Source: Sediminibacterium sp. UBA657 (GTDB taxonomy: Bacteria; Bacteroidota; Bacteroidia; Chitinophagales; Chitinophagaceae). From it: DNA of 64,000 bases. The notes under the pieces were generated by a model. That model was not told the DNA's origin. It did not search any database and worked only from the letters and a program-made list of their open reading frames with translations. Shown here piece by piece: positions 52,346 to 61,756 of this stretch (within the stretch, counting starts at the first letter, position 1; each line of letters starts with the position of its first letter). The translations under genes and the position numbers were made by a program. Where the stretch lies: the NCBI GenBank assembly GCA_002299885.1, contig DBOB01000004.1, positions 62,001 to 126,000 of the forward strand. Direction: 5' to 3'.

Positions 52346-55054
52346 ATGAAAAAATATCTTTTTTTAGCATTTGCTATCTTGTTTTGTGTGTGCAATTCAA
52401 TTGGTCAACAAAAACAAACTTTCTTAACAGTTCCTGGTTTTAAAGAATATGCTAAAATCGATACCAACAGTTATTCTATTTTGCCAAGCGGACGTTATGT
52501 GCAACCAGTAGGTAAATCAATGAGGATTACCCATGACCCATTTGGATTAAAAATATCCCCAGATGGTGCTGTGGCAATTACTTTACATGAAAATGTTTTT
52601 ACGCTTATTGACTTACAAACCCAAGTAGCAAAGCGTATTCCAGATTATTTAAAAGCAAGCGAAAGTCCACTTAAAAAGGGATCATTTTTAGGTATCGCTT
52701 TTCACCCAACTAAAAAAATAGTGTATCTAAGTGGCGGGGATGAAGGCACTGTTGTAGTGTATGATTATGCGCAATTTAAAAAAATAGATTCCATTAAGTT
52801 AGATGGGGTATTCAATGGCACTAATTTCACTGGCAGTTTTACAAGCGATTTAGTGTACCATGAAGCTTCAAATAATTTATTGATTTTAGATAGAGGAAAT
52901 TTTAGATTGGTTCGTTATAGCCTTGCTAATAATAAAATTGTTGCTTCTATCCCTACAGGTCGTCAACCCTTTGGCTTAGCCATCTCACCAGACCAAAAAA
53001 CGGTATTGGTTGCGAACGTGGGCATGTATGATTACCCTTTAGTTGGGGGAACAACAAAAGAAAATATTAAAACACAATACATTGGTTGGCATCCATACGG
53101 TAATAATACAAAGGAGTCCATTGAAGGCACCGAGATTGATGGAAAAAAAATACCAGGTTTAGGAGATCCTAATGCTAAAGAATCTATGAGCGTTTATTGT
53201 ATTGATTTAAATTCAAATAAGGTAAAAGCAACATTAAAGACTGGTTTATTATTAGGAGAATTAGTAGAAGATGCCGAAGTCATTGGCGGTGCTAGTCCCA
53301 ACTCCATTGCAATTGGAAATAAGTATGCATATGTAACCAATGCTACCAATGATAATATCGCAGTCATTGATTATAAAAAAGGAAAGATTGTAAAGCATAT
53401 CCCTATTAAAGTAGATCCTAAATTAGACCGTTATAGAGGCTTATTACCTTTTGGTATAGCCATTACAAAAGATGAGCGTACATTATTTGTGGCCTTATTA
53501 GGATTCAATGCGGTAGCAAAAATTGATTTAAAAACTGCTACGACCACTGGATTAATTCCAACTGGATGGGGCACTACAAGAGTTGCTTTATCTAACGATG
53601 AACAAAAAATATATATTACTTCTTGTAGAGGTTTAGGTGCTGGACAAAACGGAGGAAAAAATTTCAAAGCACCAATACAAGGCACTTATGTAGGCGATAT
53701 TCAATTAGGTGGATTCCAAGAAGTAGCTAATCCAGATCCTACAAAGCTTGCTGCATATACAAAGCAAACACTGGCTCAAACTTATATTGTAAAAGAACAA
53801 ACAGATAGTTTGCCTTTACCTGTATTACCAGGTAGTAAAATAAGTCCAATCAAACATGTGGTATTTATTACTAAAGAAAACAGAACATTTGACGAAATAT
53901 ATGGTCAAATGCAAAATGTGAAAGGAGATCCAACATTAGCAAGATTTGGTTTAGATGTAAATGTGTTCGGAAAAACAAAAAATGTGAAACATGTAAATGT
54001 AGCACCAAACCATATTAAAATTGCAAAGCAGTTTTCGTTGAGTGATAATTTTTATTGTGATAGTGATGCATCCATTCATGGACATCATTGGATGATGGGT
54101 GTAATTCCTAATGAATGGGTAGAAGCCAATTCTAGTACAGATAAATCGGCAGATTATTTTTCTACCGCATCTGGTAGAAGATTCCCAGGCTCAACGGGTA
54201 GTATGGACCCAGAAGATTATTCAGAAATTGGTGGCTTATGGGAGGCATTGGATAGAAAAAAAATTAGCTACTATAATTTTGGACAAGCCAACGAAACAGC
54301 GCATGTAAGAGAAGACTGGTATGATACTGCCACTGGTGCAGGACATATTGTAATGGTACCTATGCAAAAAGGCGTTTGGGAAAGAACTTCACACAATTTT
54401 GCTGGATACAATACCAATATTCCAGATCAATTTAGGATGAAACAGTTTGAAGAAGAATTTACAAAGAAATGGTTGAACGGGAAAGATACCTTACCGCAAT
54501 TATTAACTGTAATGTTACCTAACGACCATACTGCTGGGCCTAGACCAGAAGATGGATATCCCTTTATGCATTCTTATGTTGCCGACAATGATTTAGCCTT
54601 AGGTAGAATGATGCAGTTTTTAAGTCAAACGCCTTATTGGAAAGATATGTTAGTGATTGTAACAGAAGATGACCCTCAAGGTGGAGTAGACCATATTGAT
54701 GCACACAGAAGTGTATTGATGATGGCCGGCCCTTATGTAAAGAAAAATTATGTTTCTAATACGCATGCTAATTTTGGATCTATTTTAAAAGTCATCTATA
54801 ATGTATTGGGCGTGCCATATGTGAATCAATATGATGTAACCGCTTCCTTGTTAACTGACTTTTTTACCAATGAGCCAGATTTTAGTCCTTATTATTTTGA
54901 ATTCCCAAGTCAGGAAGTGTTTGATTGGGACAAAGCAATGAAAAAATACAATTATAATTTAGATTGGAGAAAGATCAAGCAAGGGCCCACTATGGATAAT
55001 GAAAAAGAACAAAGAACGGAACATTATAAAACCTCAGGTACAATTATCCAATAG
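52346..55054 (+). CDS. Secreted YncE-like beta-propeller / alkaline-phosphatase-superfamily phosphoesterase 1
   Basis: 902 residues from the ATG at 52346, whose signal peptide (KKYLFLAFAILFCVCNSIGQ) is clean; an ATG 57 bases earlier is in frame but unnecessary. Residues about 30-480 form a YncE-type propeller (LKISPDGAVAITL, PFGLAISPDQKTVLVANVG). The phosphoesterase domain (about 500-870) starts KHVVFITKENRTFDEIYG, with NDHTAGPRPEDG and EDDPQGGVDHIDAHRS as metal-site blocks. Likely releases a phosphoryl or phosphonyl group outside or in the periplasm. First gene of the plus operon; 44 bp before its paralog. Confidence 0.88.
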   Translation: MKKYLFLAFAILFCVCNSIGQQKQTFLTVPGFKEYAKIDTNSYSILPSGRYVQPVGKSMRITHDPFGLKISPDGAVAITLHENVFTLIDLQTQVAKRIPDYLKASESPLKKGSFLGIAFHPTKKIVYLSGGDEGTVVVYDYAQFKKIDSIKLDGVFNGTNFTGSFTSDLVYHEASNNLLILDRGNFRLVRYSLANNKIVASIPTGRQPFGLAISPDQKTVLVANVGMYDYPLVGGTTKENIKTQYIGWHPYGNNTKESIEGTEIDGKKIPGLGDPNAKESMSVYCIDLNSNKVKATLKTGLLLGELVEDAEVIGGASPNSIAIGNKYAYVTNATNDNIAVIDYKKGKIVKHIPIKVDPKLDRYRGLLPFGIAITKDERTLFVALLGFNAVAKIDLKTATTTGLIPTGWGTTRVALSNDEQKIYITSCRGLGAGQNGGKNFKAPIQGTYVGDIQLGGFQEVANPDPTKLAAYTKQTLAQTYIVKEQTDSLPLPVLPGSKISPIKHVVFITKENRTFDEIYGQMQNVKGDPTLARFGLDVNVFGKTKNVKHVNVAPNHIKIAKQFSLSDNFYCDSDASIHGHHWMMGVIPNEWVEANSSTDKSADYFSTASGRRFPGSTGSMDPEDYSEIGGLWEALDRKKISYYNFGQANETAHVREDWYDTATGAGHIVMVPMQKGVWERTSHNFAGYNTNIPDQFRMKQFEEEFTKKWLNGKDTLPQLLTVMLPNDHTAGPRPEDGYPFMHSYVADNDLALGRMMQFLSQTPYWKDMLVIVTEDDPQGGVDHIDAHRSVLMMAGPYVKKNYVSNTHANFGSILKVIYNVLGVPYVNQYDVTASLLTDFFTNEPDFSPYYFEFPSQEVFDWDKAMKKYNYNLDWRKIKQGPTMDNEKEQRTEHYKTSGTIIQ

Positions 55055-55098
55055 TATTTAATGTATTCTTAAATTTATTAATCATTAATCAGCAGTTT

Positions 55099-57504
55099 AT
55101 GAAAATGAAATTCACCCTTATTTGTTTAGCAGCTAGCTTTAGTCTGGCTATGACAAGTAACGCGCAAATGAAACAAACCGTTTTGCCAAACAATTGGAAA
55201 TTAAGCCCTATTGGTAAGCAATTACCATTACAAGATTTACCACTGAACATTGTGGTAAGTCCAAATAAAAAGTTTGCCGCTATTACGAATAATGGCCAAA
55301 GCACACAAGGCATCCACTTGGTAGATATTGCTAAGCAAACGATATTGGATTATGCTACCACCCCAAAAAGTTGGTATGGTTTAAGCTTTAGTGCAGATAA
55401 CCAATTTTTATACGCAAGTGGCGGAAATGATAATTGGATTTTAAAATATGCAATTGTATCCAACAAGCTAAAATTAGTTGACTCCATCAAATTGGGAGGA
55501 AAGTGGCCTGTAAGAATTTCACCAACAGGATTATGTATCAATGACGCAACAAATACGATGTATGTAGTATCAAAGGAAAATAATAGTTTGTATGAAATTA
55601 ATTTAACAACCAAAAACTTCGTTGTTTACCCTTTAGGTAGTGAAGCATATACTTGTTTACTTAGTGCTGATAAAAAACAATTGTATATTTCTTTATGGGG
55701 GAAGGACCAATTATTAATATGGAATACAGAAACAAAACAAACAACTAAAAAAATAGCCATTGGAGACAATCCAAATGAATTGTTGTTAACTAAAAACGGA
55801 AGCTATTTGTATGTGGCGAATGCGAACGACAATAGTGTAGCTGTAGTGGATACAAAAACACTCAATATTGTAGAAGTTTTAAATTGTGCCTTATTTCCAA
55901 ATGCACCCAATGGCTCAACTACCAATGGACTAGCTTTAAATGAAACTGAATCAAGGTTGTATGTAGCCAATGCCGATAACAATAATTTAGCGGTATTTGA
56001 TGTTACAAAAAAAGGATTTAGCTCAAGTATTGGATTTATCCCAACAGGTTGGTATCCTACAAATTTAAAAATAGTAGGTAATACCCTATTTGTAACTAAT
56101 GGTAAAGGATTGAGTTCAAAAGCAAACCCAAATGGCCCAAGTCCAGTACAAAGAAAACAAACCGTAAACTACCAGGCTGGAGATATAAAAGCAAAGCCAG
56201 AACCAGTAGAGTATATTGGCGGTTTGTTTAAAGGCACACTTTCTATATTCAAAGAGCCAACATTAACAGAACTAACTAGCTTAACAAAGCAGGTTTATTT
56301 AAATACGCCTTATGATAAAAATAAGGAGTTATCTACCTCAGGTATGCAAGGCAATCCAATCCCGAAAAATGTTGGCGATAGTTCTCCTATCAAACATGTG
56401 TTTTATATGATCAAAGAGAATAGAACTTATGATCAGGTACTTAGTGATTTACCACAAGGAAACGGAGATAGCAGTTTATTGCTTTTTGGAAGAAATATTA
56501 CGCCAAATCAACACGCAATTGCAGAACAATTTGTTTTGTTAGATAATTTTTATGTAGATGCGGAAGTAAGTGCAGATGGACATAGTTGGAGTATGGGCGC
56601 ATACGCGAACGACTACAATGAAAAAACTTGGGTGACAAGTTATGGTGGACGTGGAGGCACTTATGATTATGAAGGACAAAAAAATATAGCTTTCCCTAAA
56701 GGTGGATTTTTATGGGATCATGCATTAAAAGCTAGAGTAAGCTTTAGAACTTATGGAGAATTTGCAGATGACTATAAAGCAAACTATCCTACATTACAAG
56801 GTAAATTTTGTCCATATTTCACAAGCTGGGATGAAAAAGTAAGAGATACATCAAGGTTCTATCAATGGAAAAGAGATTTTGATTCATTGTATGCCATCAA
56901 CCAAGTTCCTGCTTTAAATACCATGCGCTTTATCAATGACCATACAGAAGGCACTAGAGTAGGAAGACCGACACCATTTGCGCATGTTGCAGACAACGAC
57001 TACGCTGTTGGTTTATTTGTAGAATATTTAAGTAAGCATCCAATTTGGGATAAGATAGCCATTTTTATTTTAGAAGATGATGCTCAAAATGGAGCAGACC
57101 ATGTGGATGCACATCGTTCAACAGCCTATGTTGCAGGAGGTTTTGTTAAAAGAGGTTTTGTAGATCATACCATGTATTCTACTTCGAGTATGCTAAGAAC
57201 CATGGAATTAATTCTTGGCTTACCTCCAATGAGTCAATATGATGCAGCAGCAGAACCAATGTGGAGATCATTTGATACCAAAGTAAACAAGACACCATTT
57301 AACGCGATTGCTCCATTGGTTGATATCAATGAAAGAAATATCAAAGTAGATGCTTTGTCTAAATTGAGCGAAAGTTTAGATTTTAGCAAGGAAGATAAAG
57401 TGCCGGATTTATTATTCAATCAAATTCTTTGGAAAGCAATTAAAGGAATTAATAGCGAAATGCCAGCACCTAAAAGAAGTGCATTTATTAAAGTAATTGA
57501 CTAA
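55099..57504 (+). CDS. Secreted YncE-like beta-propeller / alkaline-phosphatase-superfamily phosphoesterase 2
   Basis: 801 residues with signal peptide (ends SNAQ, near 25). Same two-part build as the upstream gene but about 100 residues shorter: propeller at about 30-410, phosphoesterase from KHVFYMIKENRTYDQV (about 432) with NDHTEGTRVG (about 613) and EDDAQNGADHVDAHRS (about 658). The paralogs are clearly diverged, suggesting different substrates or sequential cuts. Two bases separate its stop from the TonB receptor ATG, so the receptor is cotranscribed. Confidence 0.88.
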   Translation: MKMKFTLICLAASFSLAMTSNAQMKQTVLPNNWKLSPIGKQLPLQDLPLNIVVSPNKKFAAITNNGQSTQGIHLVDIAKQTILDYATTPKSWYGLSFSADNQFLYASGGNDNWILKYAIVSNKLKLVDSIKLGGKWPVRISPTGLCINDATNTMYVVSKENNSLYEINLTTKNFVVYPLGSEAYTCLLSADKKQLYISLWGKDQLLIWNTETKQTTKKIAIGDNPNELLLTKNGSYLYVANANDNSVAVVDTKTLNIVEVLNCALFPNAPNGSTTNGLALNETESRLYVANADNNNLAVFDVTKKGFSSSIGFIPTGWYPTNLKIVGNTLFVTNGKGLSSKANPNGPSPVQRKQTVNYQAGDIKAKPEPVEYIGGLFKGTLSIFKEPTLTELTSLTKQVYLNTPYDKNKELSTSGMQGNPIPKNVGDSSPIKHVFYMIKENRTYDQVLSDLPQGNGDSSLLLFGRNITPNQHAIAEQFVLLDNFYVDAEVSADGHSWSMGAYANDYNEKTWVTSYGGRGGTYDYEGQKNIAFPKGGFLWDHALKARVSFRTYGEFADDYKANYPTLQGKFCPYFTSWDEKVRDTSRFYQWKRDFDSLYAINQVPALNTMRFINDHTEGTRVGRPTPFAHVADNDYAVGLFVEYLSKHPIWDKIAIFILEDDAQNGADHVDAHRSTAYVAGGFVKRGFVDHTMYSTSSMLRTMELILGLPPMSQYDAAAEPMWRSFDTKVNKTPFNAIAPLVDINERNIKVDALSKLSESLDFSKEDKVPDLLFNQILWKAIKGINSEMPAPKRSAFIKVID

Positions 57505-57506
57505 AA

Positions 57507-59591
57507 ATGATGGAGCGTAAGCAGTATTTGGAATCTAATAAAATAACTAAGATAGTTTGTATTTTAACTTTCTTATTTTGTCATAGTTATGGTGTTATCA
57601 ATGTAAATGCAACTACAAAAAGGAATTTCAATGATACAAGCTATAATAATTTAGATTCAATTACAGTTAAAAGCAGATTGGTTCAAAAAAATAAGATCAA
57701 TCTGCCGTATAGTTTGGTTCAAAAAAATGCTGCTTCGATAAAATTTGGTAATTATAGAACAACCCCCGAGGCCCTAATGGGTAGCTCGGGGGTTTTTGTT
57801 CAAAAAACAAATCATGGCGGAGGCTCTGCATTTATTAGAGGTTTAACAGGCAATCAAACCTTATTAATGTTGGACGGTGTTCGTATCAACAATGCCACAT
57901 TCAGGTATGGACCTAATCAATATTTAAATAATATAGATTTATATACCATCGATCAAATTGAAGTAAGCAAGGGCACAGGATCTGTTGAATATGGTTCTGA
58001 TGCCATTGGAGGAGTCATTCATTTACATTCAATTACGCCATCATACAATCAAAAAAAGACATGGAGCACCAGCACATCGCTTAAGTATATAAGCCAGGAC
58101 ATGGAAAAATCGAATAGAACCACTGTGCAATATGCTCAAAAGAATTTTGCTATTCAATCAGGTATTACCTTAAGAAATTTTGGCGACCTTGTTGGAGGAA
58201 AAAATGTGGGTGTTCAAAGTCCAAGTGGTTATGATGAAACAGGGGTCAATACGATTGCTAAAGTACAATTGAACAAAGCAGGGGAAATAACAATTACATC
58301 TCGCTTTTTTATCCAAAAAGATGTCCCTATTTATCATAAAGTCTTATTGGAAAGTTTTAAAATCAATGAAATTGCTAAGCAAGAAAGGAATATCCACTCT
58401 ATTCAATGGGAAAAAAATTTTTCATCCAAATACCTTTCTAAAATCAAAGTCATTCAGTCATTGCAGTATTCGAATGAGGAAAGAGAAAGTAATAAATTAA
58501 ATAATGCTATTTATAAATACGAAAGAGATCAAGTGAGCTCTAACGGAACAAGTATTGACCTGTATTCCAATCCAACAAAAAATTGGCAAATCAATTCAGG
58601 GGTAGATTATAATGCAGATAAAATTGAGAGTTCCCTAATTGATAAAAATTTAACTACAGGTATTGCTGTCAGTAAAAGAGGACTTTATCCAAATAATAGC
58701 AGTTACAAAAGTTTTTCGGTTTTTAATTTGCATAAAATTGATTTGCAAAAGTGGCATATCGAAGCAGGTCTTAGATACAATAGCTTTGGCATTCGATTAA
58801 CGGATACAAGTATTGGCGAGGTCAATATACATCCATCTGCATTGGTTGGAAATGCAGGTATCTCCTATAAACTGAATACCAACAATATAGTATATGCTTC
58901 CCTATCTTCTGGATATCGTGCACCCAATATTGATGATATGGGTACATTAGGTATTGTTGATTTTAGATATGAATTGCCTAGTAATAGTTTAGAACCAGAA
59001 AAATCATTACACTATGAATTAGGATATAAATTAAATACAAAAATGGTGCAATTTGATTTAAGTGGATTTTATTTAAATTTAAAAGATATCATTACAAGAC
59101 AAAAAGTAACAGGAAGTATTATCAACGGTTACCAAGTATACTCTAAACAAAATTCAGACGCTTCCTATATCAAAGGTTTCGAAACTAATTTAGCGTTGCA
59201 ATTGAATCAACAATTTAAATGGTCAAGTAACTTGACTTATACTTACGGGCAGAATGAAACCAAGAATGAACCAATGAGGCGCATACCTCCTTTGTTTGGT
59301 CAACAAGAATTGGCATGGAAAAAAAATAATACACAAATACTTGTACAACATTTATTTGCAGGAAAGCAAGATCGTTTGGCACAGGGTGATAAAGACGATA
59401 ACCGTATTGGTAAAAATGGAACGCCTAATTGGAATGTATTTAATGTTAGTTTGAATCAACAATTTAAAAACATATTCATTCAATTAGGAGGCATCAACCT
59501 ATTAAACGAAAACTATAAAACCCATGGCTCAGGCATCTATGCAATGGGACGAACTTATTCTGTGTTAGTGCAATGGTATTTCCATCAATAA
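57507..59591 (+). CDS. TonB-dependent receptor of the phosphonate locus (non-SusC)
   Basis: 694 residues. Signal sequence (TKIVCILTFLFCHSYGVINVNA) after a polar start; plug domain (about 65-180) with TPEALMGSSGVFVQKTNHGGG, RGLTGNQTLLMLDGVR and VEYGSDAIGGVIHL; barrel to the C-terminal LVQWYFHQ. No carboxypeptidase-like domain, so it is a BtuB/FepA-style receptor, not SusC. Last gene of the plus operon, two bases after phosphoesterase 2. A terminator-like hairpin lies inside the coding sequence at residues 85-96. Its last 27 bases overlap the convergent pirin gene. Confidence 0.93.
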   Translation: MMERKQYLESNKITKIVCILTFLFCHSYGVINVNATTKRNFNDTSYNNLDSITVKSRLVQKNKINLPYSLVQKNAASIKFGNYRTTPEALMGSSGVFVQKTNHGGGSAFIRGLTGNQTLLMLDGVRINNATFRYGPNQYLNNIDLYTIDQIEVSKGTGSVEYGSDAIGGVIHLHSITPSYNQKKTWSTSTSLKYISQDMEKSNRTTVQYAQKNFAIQSGITLRNFGDLVGGKNVGVQSPSGYDETGVNTIAKVQLNKAGEITITSRFFIQKDVPIYHKVLLESFKINEIAKQERNIHSIQWEKNFSSKYLSKIKVIQSLQYSNEERESNKLNNAIYKYERDQVSSNGTSIDLYSNPTKNWQINSGVDYNADKIESSLIDKNLTTGIAVSKRGLYPNNSSYKSFSVFNLHKIDLQKWHIEAGLRYNSFGIRLTDTSIGEVNIHPSALVGNAGISYKLNTNNIVYASLSSGYRAPNIDDMGTLGIVDFRYELPSNSLEPEKSLHYELGYKLNTKMVQFDLSGFYLNLKDIITRQKVTGSIINGYQVYSKQNSDASYIKGFETNLALQLNQQFKWSSNLTYTYGQNETKNEPMRRIPPLFGQQELAWKKNNTQILVQHLFAGKQDRLAQGDKDDNRIGKNGTPNWNVFNVSLNQQFKNIFIQLGGINLLNENYKTHGSGIYAMGRTYSVLVQWYFHQ
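57761..57800 (+). terminator. Intragenic terminator-like hairpin in the TonB receptor gene
   Basis: AACCCCCGAG (57761-57770) pairs fully with CTCGGGGGTT (57785-57794), with an inner CCC/GGG stem in the loop, and the 3' side runs into TTTTTGTT. It is very GC-rich for this DNA. Sits in coding frame about 255 nt into the gene. Confidence 0.65.
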
Positions 59592-60278
59592 AATTTCTGC
59601 ATCCTTTGTTAACGCCTTCAATTCAAATTGATCAAAGTCAGTTACTCCTAATGCATCCCTTTCGTTTAATGTTTGTCCTGCAAGTTCAAAGCTGCCGTAT
59701 AACACAAATGCGTACATGCCATTGCCTGCTTTTTTCACATTGTAATTTGTCTTAAAATCAAGATCAAATTTGCCAATATGAAACCAAGCGTCTTGATGAA
59801 TCCACACACCTGCATCCTCTGGATTTGGAGAAAGTATTTGTTGTAAAGTATTAATTCTATTTGCAGGATCTAATGTAATTTGATCATAACGTGGTGTTAC
59901 ATCCTTTTTATTTGGTATCACCCAAATTTGTAAAAACTTAACTGGCTTGTCCTTATTATAGTTCATCTCACTATGTTTAACACCAGTTCCAGCACTCATC
60001 ACTTGAATATCACCGTGTTTAATAACAGTTTGATTACCCATGCTATCTTGATGTGCTAAATCACCTTCTAATGGAATAGAAATGATTTCCATATTGTCGT
60101 GTGGATGTAATCCAAAACCCATACCAGCAGCTACAAAATCATCATTCAATACACGTAATACACCAAAGTGTATTTTTTCTGGATTGTAATAACTGGCAAA
60201 GCTAAAACTGTGTTTGCTCTGTAACCAACCATGGTTGGCATCTCCTCTTGAACCTGCGGTATGTAAAACTGTTTGCAT
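59565..60278 (-). CDS. Pirin-family bicupin protein
   Basis: 237 residues, the length of YhhW-type pirins: N-terminal cupin with HPHDNMEIISIPLEGDLAHQDSMG and SAGTGVKHSE, the four metal ligands (two His in HPHDN, His, Glu in HSE) present; a shorter C-terminal cupin. Family members have quercetin 2,3-dioxygenase or sensory roles; physiological substrate unknown. Overlaps the TonB receptor by 27 bp at its 3' end, converging. Downstream of nhaD but with its own promoter element. Confidence 0.9.
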   Translation of the reverse strand: MQTVLHTAGSRGDANHGWLQSKHSFSFASYYNPEKIHFGVLRVLNDDFVAAGMGFGLHPHDNMEIISIPLEGDLAHQDSMGNQTVIKHGDIQVMSAGTGVKHSEMNYNKDKPVKFLQIWVIPNKKDVTPRYDQITLDPANRINTLQQILSPNPEDAGVWIHQDAWFHIGKFDLDFKTNYNVKKAGNGMYAFVLYGSFELAGQTLNERDALGVTDFDQFELKALTKDAEILLMEIPLH

Positions 60279-60303
60279 ATAAAAGTTTTCAATGTTTGAA
60301 CAT

Positions 60304-60311
60304 CAAAATTA
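60304..60311 (-). promoter_or_regulatory. -7 promoter element (TAATTTTG) of the pirin gene
   Basis: Exact TAnnTTTG on the minus strand, 25 bases before the pirin ATG; its first three bases are the nhaD stop codon TAA. Confidence 0.5.
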
Positions 60312-61580
60312 AGCATTTTCTAGGATAAAAACCAAGGCGCCGGTAATAAATCCAATCAAGGCAATCCAACTAATATTTTTAAGATACCAAAAGAAGTCAA
60401 TTTTTTCAATCCCCATTACTGCCACCCCAGCAGCAGAGCCAATGATTAAAACCGAACCCCCTGTTCCAGCGGTATAGGCTAAAAATTCCCAAAAATAATG
60501 GTCTGTAGGATACATGTCCAAGCTATACATGCTTTGCAGAGCGGCTACCATTGGCACATTATCCACTACGGAGGATAGAAGACCAATGACTATGGCAATG
60601 ATTTTGATATCACTAAACTCATGATCAAAAAAAGCTGCAAGTCTTGTAAGCAAACCAACTTGTTCTAAAGCAGCAATACTCATTAGAATACCTAAGAAAA
60701 ATAAAATACTCGGTGTATCAATTTTCCTGAGTGCATGACTTACTGATAAACTACCTTTTTCGTCCGACACTTTCTTATGATGCATGAGCTCTGTTAATAC
60801 CCACATAATTCCTAAGCTACATAACATGCCCATGTAGGGTGGAAGTGCTGTGATAACTTTAAAAAATGGTACAAATAACAAACAACTTACCCCAATAAAG
60901 AAAAATAAGTTTCGATCAAAAGAGGATGAAATTTCATTTTGATTGATTGGCACTTCATCTACCAATAAGATATTCCCTTTGATTCTATAGTTTATGATTA
61001 AAGTAGGTATAACCATACAAGTTAAACTTGCTAAAAATGTTTCTTTAATGATATTCAATGGGGTCATTTGATGTCCTATCCAAAGCATGGTTGTTGTTAC
61101 ATCACCAATGGGACTCCAAGCTCCACCTGCATTTGAGGAGATGATCACTAAACCTAGCAAATGCCATTTGACCGTTTTGTCTTTTACTAATTTATTGATA
61201 ATAGACATCATCACAATGGTACTTGTTAAATTATCAAGTACAGCAGAAAGAAAAAATGTAACAAGTGCAATGGTCCAAACAAATTTTGTCTTATTGTTGG
61301 TTTTTATTTTTTCGGTGATATTTTGGAAGCCATCATGTGCATCAATGAGCTCAACAATCGTCATGGCACCTAAAAGAAAAAATACTATTTCTGCCACGCC
61401 AGTTAAATGATGTCCAATTGCATTTAATGCTGCATCCTTATTTGCAGGATTCATTACTAAAATAGTCCAACAAAGCACCGCTGTAATCAATGCTATAGCT
61501 GCTTTGTTGATATGAATAGCATGTTCTAAGGTGATTAAAAGATATCCAAGAATAAATGTAGCTAACAATAATAGGACCAT
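60309..61580 (-). CDS. nhaD: Na+/H+ antiporter NhaD
   Basis: 423 residues, about 11-13 membrane segments of the ion-transporter superfamily. Conserved blocks: FFLSAVLDNLTSTIVMMS, SSNAGGAWSPIGDVTTTMLWIG (the two hairpin-like, ion-site segments), and near the C-terminus SSVVDNVPMVAAL and AGTGGSVLIIGSAAGVAVMG, the NhaD hallmark. Exports sodium in exchange for protons at the inner membrane. Divergent from the ABC transporter gene across 176 bp. Confidence 0.95.
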   Translation of the reverse strand: MVLLLLATFILGYLLITLEHAIHINKAAIALITAVLCWTILVMNPANKDAALNAIGHHLTGVAEIVFFLLGAMTIVELIDAHDGFQNITEKIKTNNKTKFVWTIALVTFFLSAVLDNLTSTIVMMSIINKLVKDKTVKWHLLGLVIISSNAGGAWSPIGDVTTTMLWIGHQMTPLNIIKETFLASLTCMVIPTLIINYRIKGNILLVDEVPINQNEISSSFDRNLFFFIGVSCLLFVPFFKVITALPPYMGMLCSLGIMWVLTELMHHKKVSDEKGSLSVSHALRKIDTPSILFFLGILMSIAALEQVGLLTRLAAFFDHEFSDIKIIAIVIGLLSSVVDNVPMVAALQSMYSLDMYPTDHYFWEFLAYTAGTGGSVLIIGSAAGVAVMGIEKIDFFWYLKNISWIALIGFITGALVFILENA

Positions 61581-61603
61581 AAATAGGGTATTTAAACAGG
61601 CCT

Positions 61604-61630
61604 TAATATTTATAAAAAATATAAATATTA
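61604..61630. repeat. AT-only inverted repeat in the nhaD/ABC intergenic region
   Basis: Perfect 11-bp arms TAATATTTATA / TATAAATATTA around five A. Lies 24 bp upstream of the nhaD start; could be an operator or only a low-complexity coincidence. Confidence 0.4.
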
Positions 61631-61691
61631 ACTATAAACAAAACCATATTGATATGCTTATGTCAGGCTGTGTAAATTAACCAAATATGGC

Positions 61692-61699
61692 TAATTTTG
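61692..61699 (+). promoter_or_regulatory. -7 promoter element (TAATTTTG) of the ABC/HlyD operon
   Basis: Exact TAnnTTTG, about 57 bases before the ATG at 61757, implying a leader of about 50 nt. Confidence 0.5.
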
Positions 61700-61721
61700 C
61701 ATTAATTATAGCAAAAACATA

Positions 61722-61738
61722 GAAAAGGTCCCCTTTTC
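61722..61738 (+). promoter_or_regulatory. Leader hairpin before the ABC transporter gene
   Basis: GAAAAGG / CCTTTTC, seven pairs with a 3-base loop, in the predicted 5' leader. No T-run follows, so it is not a terminator; might affect stability or translation. Confidence 0.4.
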
Positions 61739-61756
61739 CGGGATGCACTGAAACAA

